Positions 38,728 to 45,475 of a stretch of DNA of 45,475 bases are shown piece after piece. Below the pieces are notes generated by a model, which saw only the letters and a program-made list of their open reading frames with translations, was not told the DNA's origin and did not search any database. Every line of letters begins with the position of its first letter. Within the stretch, counting starts at the first letter, position 1. The translations under genes were made by a program, and so were the position numbers. This DNA comes from Betaproteobacteria bacterium (GTDB lineage Bacteria > Pseudomonadota > Gammaproteobacteria > Burkholderiales > Rhodocyclaceae), in NCBI GenBank assembly GCA_016868295.1, contig VGHJ01000020.1, positions 1 through 45,475 of the forward strand, written 5' to 3'.

Positions 38728-39495
38728 ATGAAGGTCAGGGTCCTCGGCTGCAGCGGCGGCATCGGCGGGCGTCACTTGCGCACGACCTCGCTGCTGGTCG
38801 ACCACGACATCCTGATCGATGCCGGCACCGGGGTGGGCGACCTGTCGCTGGCCGAACTGGCGCTGATCGACCACGTGTTCATCACCCACTCGCACCTCGA
38901 CCACATCGCCTGCCTGCCGTTCATGGTCGACACGGTCGGCGACATGCGCAACAAGCCGCTCACCGTGCATGCGACGCGGGCCACGCTGGAAATCATGCAG
39001 GCGCACATCTTCAACTGGGCCATCTGGCCGGATTTTTCGGAGATACCGAATCGCGACAAGCCCTTCATGCGCTATGAGGAGGTCGCGACGGGCAAGGCGG
39101 TGAAGATGGAAGGCCGGGAAATCACCGCCCTGCCGGCCTGCCACACCGTTCCCGCCGTCGGCTACTGGCTCGACTCCAGCGCGGGCAGCCTGGTGTTCAG
39201 CGGCGACACGACGGTTTGCGACGATTTGTGGAAGGCGGTGAACAAGATCCGCAACCTGCGCTACCTCATCATCGAGTCCGCCTTTTCCAACCGCGAGCGG
39301 CAGCTTGCCATCGCCTCCAAGCACTTGTGCCCCGACCTGCTGAAGGAGGAACTGCTCAAGCTGCAGCGCGAGGCGGAGATCTACATCACCCACCTCAAGC
39401 CCGGCCAGATCGAGCTGACCATGCAGGAGATCGAGGAGTTCATCGGCGAGTACAAGCCGCGCATGCTGCAGAACAACCAGGTGTTCGAGCTATGA
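38728..39495 (+). CDS. Class II cyclic-nucleotide phosphodiesterase (metallo-beta-lactamase fold)
   Basis: Predicted cAMP phosphodiesterase, 255 residues. The metal site H54-S-H56-L-D58-H59 (FITHSHLDHIACLP) is the signature of class II phosphodiesterases such as yeast PDE1 and Vibrio CpdP. Further ligands lie in ALPACHTVPAVGYWL, VFSGDTTVCDD and IYITHLKPGQ. There is no signal peptide, so it acts in the cytoplasm, where it would degrade the cAMP made by the cyclase encoded 13 bases upstream. The family also contains other MBL-fold hydrolases, but the neighbour makes a cyclic-nucleotide role likely. Its stop overlaps the next ATG (ATGA). Confidence 0.85.
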   Translation: MKVRVLGCSGGIGGRHLRTTSLLVDHDILIDAGTGVGDLSLAELALIDHVFITHSHLDHIACLPFMVDTVGDMRNKPLTVHATRATLEIMQAHIFNWAIWPDFSEIPNRDKPFMRYEEVATGKAVKMEGREITALPACHTVPAVGYWLDSSAGSLVFSGDTTVCDDLWKAVNKIRNLRYLIIESAFSNRERQLAIASKHLCPDLLKEELLKLQREAEIYITHLKPGQIELTMQEIEEFIGEYKPRMLQNNQVFEL

Positions 39496-40586
39496 GATCC
39501 GGCGTCATTTCAACCGACTTCCTCTCCCGGCTCGAGCCGCTCGGCGCGCTCTCGGCCGACAGCCTGCGCGAGATCTCGCGCATGTGCTACGTGGAAAGGG
39601 TGAGCCGCAATCTCGATCCGCTGCGGCTGAAGGGGCTTGCGGGGCAGGCGGTCTATCTCATCAAGGGCGAACTCAAGCTCGACTACCCCGATGCCAGTTT
39701 CGAAATCATGGTCGGCGGCACGGAGACCGCGATGCGTTCCCTGGACAAGCGCAAGCCCGCCTTTTCCGCGACCAAGGCCATCACCGACGTCGAGCTGCTG
39801 CGCATCGACGAGGAAGTGCTCGACATCATGCTGACCTGGGATCAGCTGGCCGCACCGGCGACTGCGCCGCACAAGAAAGCGACCGAAGCCGCGGATCGGA
39901 CGGACTGGCGCACCATGTCCGGCATGTTTGCGGCGGAGAACCTGACGAGCGGCATCTTCGCCAGCCTGCCGCCCGCCCACATCGAAGAGCTGTTCAGGCG
40001 CTTCCAGCGCATCAAGACGTTGCGCGGCGAGTCCATCATTCAGGAAGGCGGTGAAGGCGATTATTACTACGTGATCGAGAGCGGGCGCTGCCAGGTGAAA
40101 CGCCAGGTCGGCGGCGCCAGCGTCGAGCTGGCCGAACTGAAGGCCGGGGACGCCTTCGGCGAGGAGGCGCTGGTGGCGAACGCCAAGCGCAACGCCAGCA
40201 TCGTCATGAAGACCGATGGCGTCCTGCTCAGGCTGTCCAAGGCCGATTTCGTCGAGCTCCTGAAGGAGCCCCTCATGCACCGTCTGACGCGCGACGAAGC
40301 CGATAAAAAGGCCAGGGCCGGGGCGGTCTGGGTGGACGTGCGCTTTGCCGCCGAATACAACGCGGAAAAACTGCCCGGGGCAATCAATATTCCGCTCAAC
40401 GAGATCCGCAACCTGTTTGGCACGCTCGACAGGCAGAAGGAGTATATTGTTTATTGTCAGAGCGGGCGGCGCAGTTCGGCTGCGGCCTTTCTGCTTTCCC
40501 AGCGCGGCTACAAGGCCTATCTGCTCGAGGGCGGCCTGCGCGGCCTGACGCGCGATTCCCTACGGCTCGGGGGTGATCTGAAATGA
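39492..40586 (+). CDS. Tandem cNMP-binding domain protein fused to a rhodanese domain
   Basis: Cyclic-nucleotide sensor of 364 residues with no DNA-binding domain. The first cNMP-like domain (about 1-120) is degenerate. The second (about 150-270) is canonical: EGGEGDYYYVIESGRCQVKR and the phosphate-binding cassette AGDAFGEEALVANAKRNAS with its conserved Glu and Arg. Residues 275-360 form a rhodanese domain (WVDVRFAAEYNAEKLPGAIN) with active-site Cys322 in YIVYCQSGRRSSAA. Its function may be sulfur transfer, phosphate chemistry or redox sensing under cyclic nucleotide control. The ATG overlaps the phosphodiesterase stop, and its own stop overlaps the next ATG, so three genes are translationally coupled. 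Confidence 0.92.
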   Translation: MRSGVISTDFLSRLEPLGALSADSLREISRMCYVERVSRNLDPLRLKGLAGQAVYLIKGELKLDYPDASFEIMVGGTETAMRSLDKRKPAFSATKAITDVELLRIDEEVLDIMLTWDQLAAPATAPHKKATEAADRTDWRTMSGMFAAENLTSGIFASLPPAHIEELFRRFQRIKTLRGESIIQEGGEGDYYYVIESGRCQVKRQVGGASVELAELKAGDAFGEEALVANAKRNASIVMKTDGVLLRLSKADFVELLKEPLMHRLTRDEADKKARAGAVWVDVRFAAEYNAEKLPGAINIPLNEIRNLFGTLDRQKEYIVYCQSGRRSSAAAFLLSQRGYKAYLLEGGLRGLTRDSLRLGGDLK

Positions 40587-41059
40587 GTGCGGTGCTCGGT
40601 ACGGCGCAGGATGCGGGCGGGGCGGGCGACGTTGCCAGACGCCTGACCTTCTTCAAGAACCTGCAGACGGTCACCAACAATATCCATGCGACGGCGAACA
40701 TCGACGAGATCATGCTCGAGCTGTCGCAGGACATCTGCACGCTCTTCAACGCCGACCGCCTGACCATCTACTCGGTGAGCGAGGACAAGACCTCGATCGT
40801 CTCGAAGGTCAAGACCGGGCTGAATTCCTTCAAGGACCTGCGCCTGCCCATCGCCGACCAGAGCATCGCGGGCTTCGTCGCCCTGTCGAAGAAGCTGGCC
40901 AACATCCGCGATGTGTATGACGAGGCGGAGCTCAAGTCGCACACGCCCAGCCTGTGCTTCCTGCAGGAGGTGGACAAGCGCACCGGCTACCGCACCAAGC
41001 AGATGCTGGTGGCGCCGATCACCGACGCGCACAGCGGGGAGCTGCTCGGCGTCGTGTAG
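40583..41059 (+). CDS. GAF-domain protein (upstream part of the interrupted ATPase gene)
   Basis: If the amber codon terminates translation, a 158-residue GAF protein is made. It opens with a low-complexity stretch (residues 1-18), then a helix (LTFFKNLQTVTNNIHATANI) and an almost complete GAF sensor (FNADRLTIYSVSEDKTSIVS, then QMLVAPITDAHSGELLGVV). The last strand and helix of the fold lie beyond the stop, so the free fragment would probably be unstable. GAF domains bind small ligands, including cyclic nucleotides, which would fit the cyclase/phosphodiesterase neighbours. Confidence 0.7.
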   Translation: MSAVLGTAQDAGGAGDVARRLTFFKNLQTVTNNIHATANIDEIMLELSQDICTLFNADRLTIYSVSEDKTSIVSKVKTGLNSFKDLRLPIADQSIAGFVALSKKLANIRDVYDEAELKSHTPSLCFLQEVDKRTGYRTKQMLVAPITDAHSGELLGVV

Positions 41060-41197
41060 CTCATCAACAACAAGGCCGGCACGACCTTCACGCCGGTCGC
41101 GGAGGAGGGCGTCAAGGGCCTGTGCGAGACGCTGGCCATCGCCTTCACCCAGCGCCAGAAGCCGGCGCATGTCGTCAAGTCGAAGTACGACCACCTG

Positions 41198-42958
41198 GTG
41201 GCCGACGCGGTGCTCTCCGCCGCCGAGTTCGACCTGGCCACGCGCTCGGCGCGGCGCAAGGGGCAGGACATCGAGGAGGTCCTGCAGAGCGAGTTCCAGG
41301 TCAAGCTGGCGTCGATCGGCCAGGCGCTGGGCAAGTTCTTCGGCGTGCCCTACGAGCCCTACAAGGGCGACCGCATCAAGCCGATGGACCTGCTGAAGAA
41401 CCTCAAGCGCGACTACGTCGAGGAAAACCAGTGGCTGCCGATCGAGGAGGGCAAGGAGGGCGTGGCCATCCTGACGATGGACCCGGAGCAGGTCAAGAGC
41501 TCGCGCATCGTCAACAACGTCTTCCCCAAGAGCAAGCTCGTCTTCCGCGTCACCACCATCCAGGAATTCAAGCAGACGCTCGACCAGTTCTACGGCGCTG
41601 CGGCCGACTACGGCTCGGTCGGCGACCTGCTCTCCGGCCTCGACGAGGGCGAGGAGGGCGTCAGCGATCTCACCAGCGAGGATCTCTCCGCCGCAGCGGA
41701 CAACGAGTTGGTCAAGCTGGTCAACAAGATCATCATCGACGCCTACAACCAGGGTGCCTCCGACATCCACATCGAGCCGCGCCCGGGCAAGGACAAGACG
41801 CTCATCCGCTTCCGCAAGGACGGTTCGCTGGTCAACTACATCGAGATACCCTCGAGCTACCGCAACGCCCTGGTGGCGCGCCTGAAGATCATGTGCGACC
41901 TGGACATCTCCGAGCGCCGGAAGCCCCAGGACGGCAAGATCAAGTTCAAGAAGTTCGGCCCGATCGACATCGAGCTGCGCGTGGCGACGATTCCCTCGGC
42001 CGGCGGCGTCGAGGACGTGGTGATGCGCATCCTCGCCGCCGGCGAGCCGATCCCGCTGGAGAAGCTCGGCGTCCTGCCGAAGAACCTGGAGCGGCTGAGA
42101 TCCGTCATCGAGAAGCCCTACGGCCTGTTCTTCGTCTGCGGCCCGACCGGCTCCGGCAAGACGACCACCCTGCACTCGGTGCTGAAATACCTCAACACGA
42201 CCGACACCAAGATCTGGACGGCCGAGGACCCGGTCGAGATCACGCAGAAGGGCCTGCGCCAGGTCCAGATCAACCGCAAGGCCGGGCTGGACTTCGCCAC
42301 CATCATGCGCGCCTTCCTGCGCGCCGACCCGGACATCATCATGGTCGGCGAGATGCGCGACAAGGAGACCGTCTCCATCGGCATCGAGGCCTCGCTTACC
42401 GGCCACCTGGTGTTCGCCACCCTGCACACCAACAGCGCGCCCGAGTCGATCACCCGCCTGCTCGACATGGGCATGGACCCGTTCAACTTCGCCGATGCCC
42501 TGCTCGGCATCCTGGCGCAGCGTCTGGGCAAGCGCCTGTGCGGCGAATGCAAGGAAGCCTACACACCGAGCTCGGAGGAGATGAAGAGCCTGCTCACCGA
42601 GTACTGCGAGGAACTGCTCAACACCGCCCCCTTCAAGAAGGACGCCAAGGCCGGCTACGAATCGGTGTACAAGGAATGGGTGAAGAATTACGGCGACGAC
42701 AAGGGCCAGTTCAAGCTCTATCGCGCCAAGGGCTGCGAGAAGTGCAACGGCAGCGGCTACAAGGGCCGCGTCGGCCTGCACGAGCTGATGCTCGGCACGG
42801 ACAACGCCAAGAAGCTGATCCAGGAGCACGCCCGCGTGGCCGAGCTGGTGGCCTGCGCGCTCGAGGACGGCATGCGCACCCTCAAGCAGGACGGCATCGA
42901 GAAGGTGCTGCAGGGCATCACCGACATCAAGCAGGTCCGCGCCGTCTGCATCAAGTAA
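41198..42958 (+). CDS. PilB/GspE-type ATPase (downstream part of the interrupted gene)
   Basis: Hexameric ATPase that powers pilus extension or type II secretion. Conserved coding sequence starts right after the amber codon (41060). The first plausible restart is GTG 41198, which lacks a ribosome site and gives 586 residues. Seen: N-terminal GspE-II-like region (ASIGQALGKFFGVPYEPYKG), ASDIHIEPRPG, Walker A (GPTGSGKTTTLHSVL), Asp box (WTAEDPVEITQKGLRQVQIN), Walker B (DPDIIMVGEMRDKE), His box (TGHLVFATLHTNSAPE) and a tetracysteine zinc site (CGEC...CEKC). All motor residues are intact. An unusual insert (about 80 residues) separates the two Cys pairs. Tight linkage to a pilin gene suggests a pilus motor. 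Confidence 0.85.
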   Translation: MADAVLSAAEFDLATRSARRKGQDIEEVLQSEFQVKLASIGQALGKFFGVPYEPYKGDRIKPMDLLKNLKRDYVEENQWLPIEEGKEGVAILTMDPEQVKSSRIVNNVFPKSKLVFRVTTIQEFKQTLDQFYGAAADYGSVGDLLSGLDEGEEGVSDLTSEDLSAAADNELVKLVNKIIIDAYNQGASDIHIEPRPGKDKTLIRFRKDGSLVNYIEIPSSYRNALVARLKIMCDLDISERRKPQDGKIKFKKFGPIDIELRVATIPSAGGVEDVVMRILAAGEPIPLEKLGVLPKNLERLRSVIEKPYGLFFVCGPTGSGKTTTLHSVLKYLNTTDTKIWTAEDPVEITQKGLRQVQINRKAGLDFATIMRAFLRADPDIIMVGEMRDKETVSIGIEASLTGHLVFATLHTNSAPESITRLLDMGMDPFNFADALLGILAQRLGKRLCGECKEAYTPSSEEMKSLLTEYCEELLNTAPFKKDAKAGYESVYKEWVKNYGDDKGQFKLYRAKGCEKCNGSGYKGRVGLHELMLGTDNAKKLIQEHARVAELVACALEDGMRTLKQDGIEKVLQGITDIKQVRAVCIK

Positions 42959-42968
42959 TCCCGCCGTC

Positions 42969-44630
42969 GTGGATACCATCGAGGATCTCTTCCGCCGTTT
43001 CGAGCAGCTCAACGCCATCGGCGCCGCGCTCTCGCACGAGCGCGACATCGACAAGCTGCTGGAGAACATCCTCGTCGCCGCCAAGATCATCACCCATGCC
43101 GACGGCGGCACGCTCTACCGGGTGACCGAGGACGAGGCCAGCCTGCGCTTCGAGATCGTGCGCAACGACAGCCTGAAGATCGCCATGGGCGGCACCTCGG
43201 GCAATCCCATACCGTTCCCGCCGCTGCCCTTGCGCAACGAGCAGGGGGAGGAGAACAACTCGATGGTGGCCGCCTACGCCGCCATCCACCAGAAGACGGT
43301 CAACATCGCCGACGCCTACGAGGCGGAGGGCTTCGACTTCTCCGGCACGCGCAAGTTCGACGCGCATACCGGCTATCGCTCGCAGTCCTTCCTCACCGTG
43401 CCGATGAAGAACCACGAGAACGCGGTCATCGGCGTGCTGCAACTGATCAACTCGATCGACCCGGACACGGGCAGGGTGACGCCCTTCTCCGCCGCCGACC
43501 AGCGCCTGGCCGAGTCGCTCGCCTCGCAGGCCGCCATCGCGCTCACCAACCGCCAGCTCATCTCGCAGCTCGAGCAGCTGTTCGAGTCCTTCATCCAGCT
43601 CATCAACGTGGCGATCGACGAGAAATCGCCCTACACCGGCGGCCACTGCGAGCGCGTGCCGGTGCTCACCATGATGCTGGCCGAGGCGGTGAACGAGACC
43701 CGGAGCGGCGCGCTGGCCGACTTCAGCATGGGCGACAAGGACCGCTACGAACTGAAGATCGCCGGCCTGCTGCACGACTGCGGCAAGGTGACGACGCCGG
43801 TGCACGTGGTGGACAAGGCGACCAAGCTGCAGACCCTCTACGACCGCATCCACCTCGTCGACACGCGCTTCGAGGTGCTCAAGCGCGATGCCCAGATCGC
43901 CATGCTGAAGGCCAAGCTGGCCCTGCGCGACGCGCGCGACGCGCGCGCCGAGGCCATGATCGAGGAGGACCTGACCCGCCACCTGCGCCAGATCGAGTCG
44001 GACCGCGAGTTCCTGCGCCACGCCAACATCGGCGGCGAACTGATGACGCCGGAGGACCAGGCGCGCGTGACCAAGATCGGCAGCGGCTACCGCTGGATCG
44101 ACGTCGAGGGCAAGGCGGCCAACTTCCTCAGCGACGACGAACTGGAGAATCTCAACATTCGCGCCGGCACGCTGACGCAGAAGGAGCGCGAGACGATCAA
44201 CTACCACATCGTCGCCACCATCAAGATGCTCGAGCAACTGCCCTGGCCGAAGCACCTGAAGAACGTGCCGGAGTACGCCGGCGGCCACCACGAGCGCATG
44301 GACGGCAAGGGCTACCCGAAGGGCCTCACGCGCGAGCAGATGAGCGTGCAGGCGCGCGTCATGGGCATCGCCGACATCTTCGAGGCGCTCACCGCGCGCG
44401 ACCGCCCCTACAAGCGCGGCAAGACGCTGTCCGAATCGCTCGAGATCCTCGGCAAGTTCAAGCTGGGCGGCCACATCGATCCGGACCTGTTCGATGTCTT
44501 CGTGCGGCAGAAGGTGTATCTGAAATACGCCGAGAAATTCCTCGATCCGGAGCAGATCGACGAAGTGCGCGAGGACGGGATTCCGGGCTACGTACAGGAT
44601 ATTGCTGCGGCGCAAAAAAGTGACGCTTAG
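42969..44630 (+). CDS. GAF/HD-GYP domain protein, probable c-di-GMP phosphodiesterase
   Basis: 553 residues. The N-terminal GAF domain (about 15-195, FEQLNAIGAALSHERDIDKL, VIGVLQLINSIDPDTG) is followed by an HD-GYP domain. Seen: GGHCERVPVLTMMLAEAV, the HD pair in GLLHDCGKVTTPVHVVDKATKL, and the diagnostic HHERMDGKGYPKGLTREQMS with RVMGIADIFEALTARDRPYK. The HD and GYP parts are separated by an unusually long, charged helical insert (about residues 290-420). HD-GYP proteins hydrolyse c-di-GMP, a second messenger that controls pili and motility. The start is GTG at 42969, 10 bases after the ATPase gene, with no good ribosome site, suggesting coupling. The stop codon sits inside a perfect hairpin. 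Confidence 0.92.
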   Translation: MDTIEDLFRRFEQLNAIGAALSHERDIDKLLENILVAAKIITHADGGTLYRVTEDEASLRFEIVRNDSLKIAMGGTSGNPIPFPPLPLRNEQGEENNSMVAAYAAIHQKTVNIADAYEAEGFDFSGTRKFDAHTGYRSQSFLTVPMKNHENAVIGVLQLINSIDPDTGRVTPFSAADQRLAESLASQAAIALTNRQLISQLEQLFESFIQLINVAIDEKSPYTGGHCERVPVLTMMLAEAVNETRSGALADFSMGDKDRYELKIAGLLHDCGKVTTPVHVVDKATKLQTLYDRIHLVDTRFEVLKRDAQIAMLKAKLALRDARDARAEAMIEEDLTRHLRQIESDREFLRHANIGGELMTPEDQARVTKIGSGYRWIDVEGKAANFLSDDELENLNIRAGTLTQKERETINYHIVATIKMLEQLPWPKHLKNVPEYAGGHHERMDGKGYPKGLTREQMSVQARVMGIADIFEALTARDRPYKRGKTLSESLEILGKFKLGGHIDPDLFDVFVRQKVYLKYAEKFLDPEQIDEVREDGIPGYVQDIAAAQKSDA

Positions 44631-44636
44631 CGTCAC
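44620..44636 (-). terminator. Perfect hairpin over the HD-GYP stop codon, with T-run on the minus strand
   Basis: GTGACGC-TTA-GCGTCAC spans the last codons and TAG of the HD-GYP gene. Read on the minus strand it is followed by six T (44614-44619), a classical intrinsic terminator facing leftward. On the plus strand no T-run follows, though a second hairpin CCCGC-AGAGA-GCGGG lies at 44643-44657. It may block antisense transcription from the pilin region or fold the 3' end of the operon mRNA. Confidence 0.6.
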
Positions 44637-44716
44637 ATCCTGCCCGCAGAGAGCGGGACGGCGCCGTGCCCGGCAGGCGGACTTTTTCAAAACAAGGACT
44701 TGTTGTGGCAATAAGT

Positions 44717-44731
44717 TGGCACGGCTATTGC
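44717..44731 (+). promoter_or_regulatory. Sigma-54 promoter of the pilin gene
   Basis: TGGCACG-GCTA-TTGC is an exact match to the sigma-54 consensus. The expected start point is about 44743, giving a leader of about 60 bases before the ATG at 44802. Pilin promoters in proteobacteria are typically sigma-54 dependent under PilSR control; no PilR gene is in the window. Confidence 0.88.
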
Positions 44732-44801
44732 CTATAGCTTGGCATGAGCCGGAGCAGGCAACCATCCCGGCCATATTTTTCAACTGCAGAAGGAGAACTT
44801 C

Positions 44802-45302
44802 ATGAAGACGATTCAAAAAGGCTTCACCCTGATCGAACTGATGATCGTGGTCGCGATCATCGGCATTCTGGCCGCCGTCGCCCTGCCGGCCTACCAGGAC
44901 TATACGGTGCGCGCCCGGGTCAGCGAAGGCTTGGTTGGCGCCTCTGCCGCCAAGGTGAACGTTCAGGACGTACTGACTTCCGGCAATCCGGGTGCCGACG
45001 TACTCGGTTATAGCCTTGGCTACACCGGTCCGACCGCCACGCGAAACGTGGCGAGCATCGCGATCACGGCTGCGACAGGGGTTATCACGGTGACAACGAC
45101 GGCGGCGGCTGGCAACGGCAGGCTGGTCCTGACGCCGAATGCGCCGATCGGTACCGCGCTTCCTGTCGGCACCGCCGCTTTCACGCCGCCGGCTGATTCC
45201 GTAGCCTGGCGCTGCGCGGCTGCTGGCGCGGTCGCCTCCGGCTTTGCCGGGTTTGCGGCGGGCACGCTCCCCGCGCGCTTCGCGCCGGCGGAGTGCAAGT
45301 AA
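44802..45302 (+). CDS. pilA: Type IV major pilin (PilA-like prepilin)
   Basis: Structural subunit of type IVa pili, 166 residues. The class III signal MKTIQKG is cleaved before Phe8 ([20 protein letters not shown]), with the conserved mature Glu5 (Glu12). After the helix ([20 protein letters not shown]) comes a Gly/Ala/Thr-rich globular part. Two Cys near the C-terminus (WRC and ECK) bound the typical disulfide loop, which here is notably Ala/Gly rich. GAAGGAGAA precedes the ATG by 6 bases. It has its own sigma-54 promoter upstream and a strong terminator downstream, so it is probably a monocistronic, highly expressed gene. Confidence 0.95.
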   Translation: MKTIQKGFTLIELMIVVAIIGILAAVALPAYQDYTVRARVSEGLVGASAAKVNVQDVLTSGNPGADVLGYSLGYTGPTATRNVASIAITAATGVITVTTTAAAGNGRLVLTPNAPIGTALPVGTAAFTPPADSVAWRCAAAGAVASGFAGFAAGTLPARFAPAECK

Positions 45303-45320
45303 GCAACACGCTTAACCGGG

Positions 45321-45348
45321 AAAGAGCGCTTCGGCGCTCTTTCTTTTT
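45321..45348 (+). terminator. Strong rho-independent terminator of pilA
   Basis: Stem AAAGAGCGC paired with GCGCTCTTT around a TTCG tetraloop, followed by CTTTTT. It lies 18 bases after the pilA stop. Confidence 0.95.
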
Positions 45349-45376
45349 GGCTCAATTCGCATTAAGTAGTGACAGG

Positions 45377-45429
45377 CTCACGTAGTGAGACTGAGGGCTG
45401 CCAGACTGAGCTCGTGTTGATTGACGAGC
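45377..45429 (+). other. Small inverted and direct repeats before the last gene
   Basis: CTCAC-GTA-GTGAG (45377-45389), AGACTGAG twice (45388-45395 and 45403-45410), and GCTCGT/ACGAGC (45410-45415 with 45424-45429). They fill the space between the pilA terminator and the ribosome site of the next gene. They may be operator elements or mRNA hairpins; no certain promoter is visible. Confidence 0.35.
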
Positions 45430-45441
45430 ACAGGAGGAAAG

Positions 45442-45475
45442 ATGAGGCAGCGTGACATGAAGCGCCTGACGGCGA
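45442..45475 (+). CDS. Start of an unidentified gene, cut by the window end
   Basis: ATG with AGGAGG (45432-45437) 4 bases upstream opens a frame reading MRQRDMKRLTA to the edge. Eleven residues are too few to assign a family. The position after pilA would suit an accessory pilin or pilin-glycosylation gene, but nothing in the sequence shows it. Confidence 0.55.
   Translation, partial: MRQRDMKRLTA

Larger units (their letters stand above)
40583..42958 (+). pseudogene. GAF-domain PilB/GspE-type secretion ATPase interrupted by one amber codon
   Basis: Read as a whole, this frame encodes 791 residues: an N-terminal GAF domain (about 20-165) and a type II/IV secretion-pilus ATPase (about 385-790). 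One TAG at 41057-41059, codon 159, breaks it. The flanking residues read LLGVV-stop-LINNKAG, and GAF domains have Gln there (compare VLQLINS in the HD-GYP protein downstream), so a CAG to TAG change is the simplest cause. The rest of the frame is open and well conserved, with no other damage. It may be a recent nonsense mutation, a sequencing or assembly error, readthrough, or two separate proteins. The start ATG overlaps the previous stop (ATGA). Confidence 0.8.

Noticed and set aside
40517-43111. 864-codon antisense frame over the ATPase region
   Set aside because: The translation is low-complexity with no recognisable motif, and it mirrors a well-conserved ATPase and GAF domain on the plus strand.

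Overview
The window is GC-rich, densely packed bacterial DNA with short intergenic gaps, many ATGA-type overlaps, GTG and TTG starts, and long meaningless antisense ORFs. Gene content points to a betaproteobacterium with aromatic-compound metabolism. This includes a sigma-54 activator, a branched-chain-amino-acid-type ABC uptake system, CoA ligase/beta-oxidation genes, a paa cluster and a TRAP transporter. A member of the Rhodocyclales (Azoarcus/Thauera/Aromatoleum/Sulfuritalea-like) fits best, but this is inferred from content and not from a database search.

Region 1 (1-6877, + strand): the 3' end of a sigma-54 activator, then a regulatory gap with a GTCCGGA-TT-TCCGGAC palindrome and a textbook -24/-12 promoter, then a five-gene Liv-type ABC importer and an alpha/beta hydrolase. 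Two copies of a 40-nt palindromic repeat, in opposite orientation, bracket livGFHM. Region 2 (6878-12411): housekeeping and stress genes: an HtrA protease (-), a Nif3-like protein, a Bcr/CflA-type MFS exporter, a MarR regulator (-), a FAH-family hydrolase and an SQR-like flavoprotein.

Region 3 (12402-22400): a TetR-family regulator with an extra transposase-like DNA-binding domain is divergent from an acyl-CoA ligase, a fused enoyl-CoA hydratase/3-hydroxyacyl-CoA dehydrogenase, a variant thiolase, a 4-hydroxybenzoyl-CoA-type thioesterase and a complete DctPQM TRAP transporter. Together these look like uptake and CoA-dependent side-chain shortening of an aryl-alkanoic acid such as a phenylpropanoid. 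Two gene 'heads' with excellent ribosome binding sites but no bodies (13395-13496 and 19252-19380) lie in the same stretch.

Region 4 (22417-31920): a methyltransferase coupled to an orphan PAS-GAF histidine kinase (-), a terminator, paaG-paaI-paaJ-paaK (- strand) divergent from paaY (+), and sucCD. The sucCD leader can fold into several hairpins, two of them mutually exclusive. Arylacetyl-CoA catabolism yields succinyl-CoA and acetyl-CoA, so the sucCD neighbourhood is metabolically coherent.

Region 5 (32201-45475, + strand) is the most remarkable part. It is a nine-gene signalling block: CHASE2-Ser/Thr kinase, PP2C phosphatase, double-FHA protein, CHASE2-adenylate cyclase, class II cyclic-nucleotide phosphodiesterase, a cNMP-binding/rhodanese fusion, a GAF-PilB/GspE-type ATPase split by one in-frame amber codon, a GAF/HD-GYP protein, and a type IV pilin with its own sigma-54 promoter. 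It carries the parts to make, destroy and sense cAMP, to write, erase and read protein phosphorylation, and probably to hydrolyse c-di-GMP, next to a pilus-type motor and a pilin. I propose that it is an integrated second-messenger/phosphorylation module controlling a type IV pilus-like machine. No tRNA, rRNA, CRISPR array or intact insertion sequence was seen. No gap between genes exceeds 300 bases.
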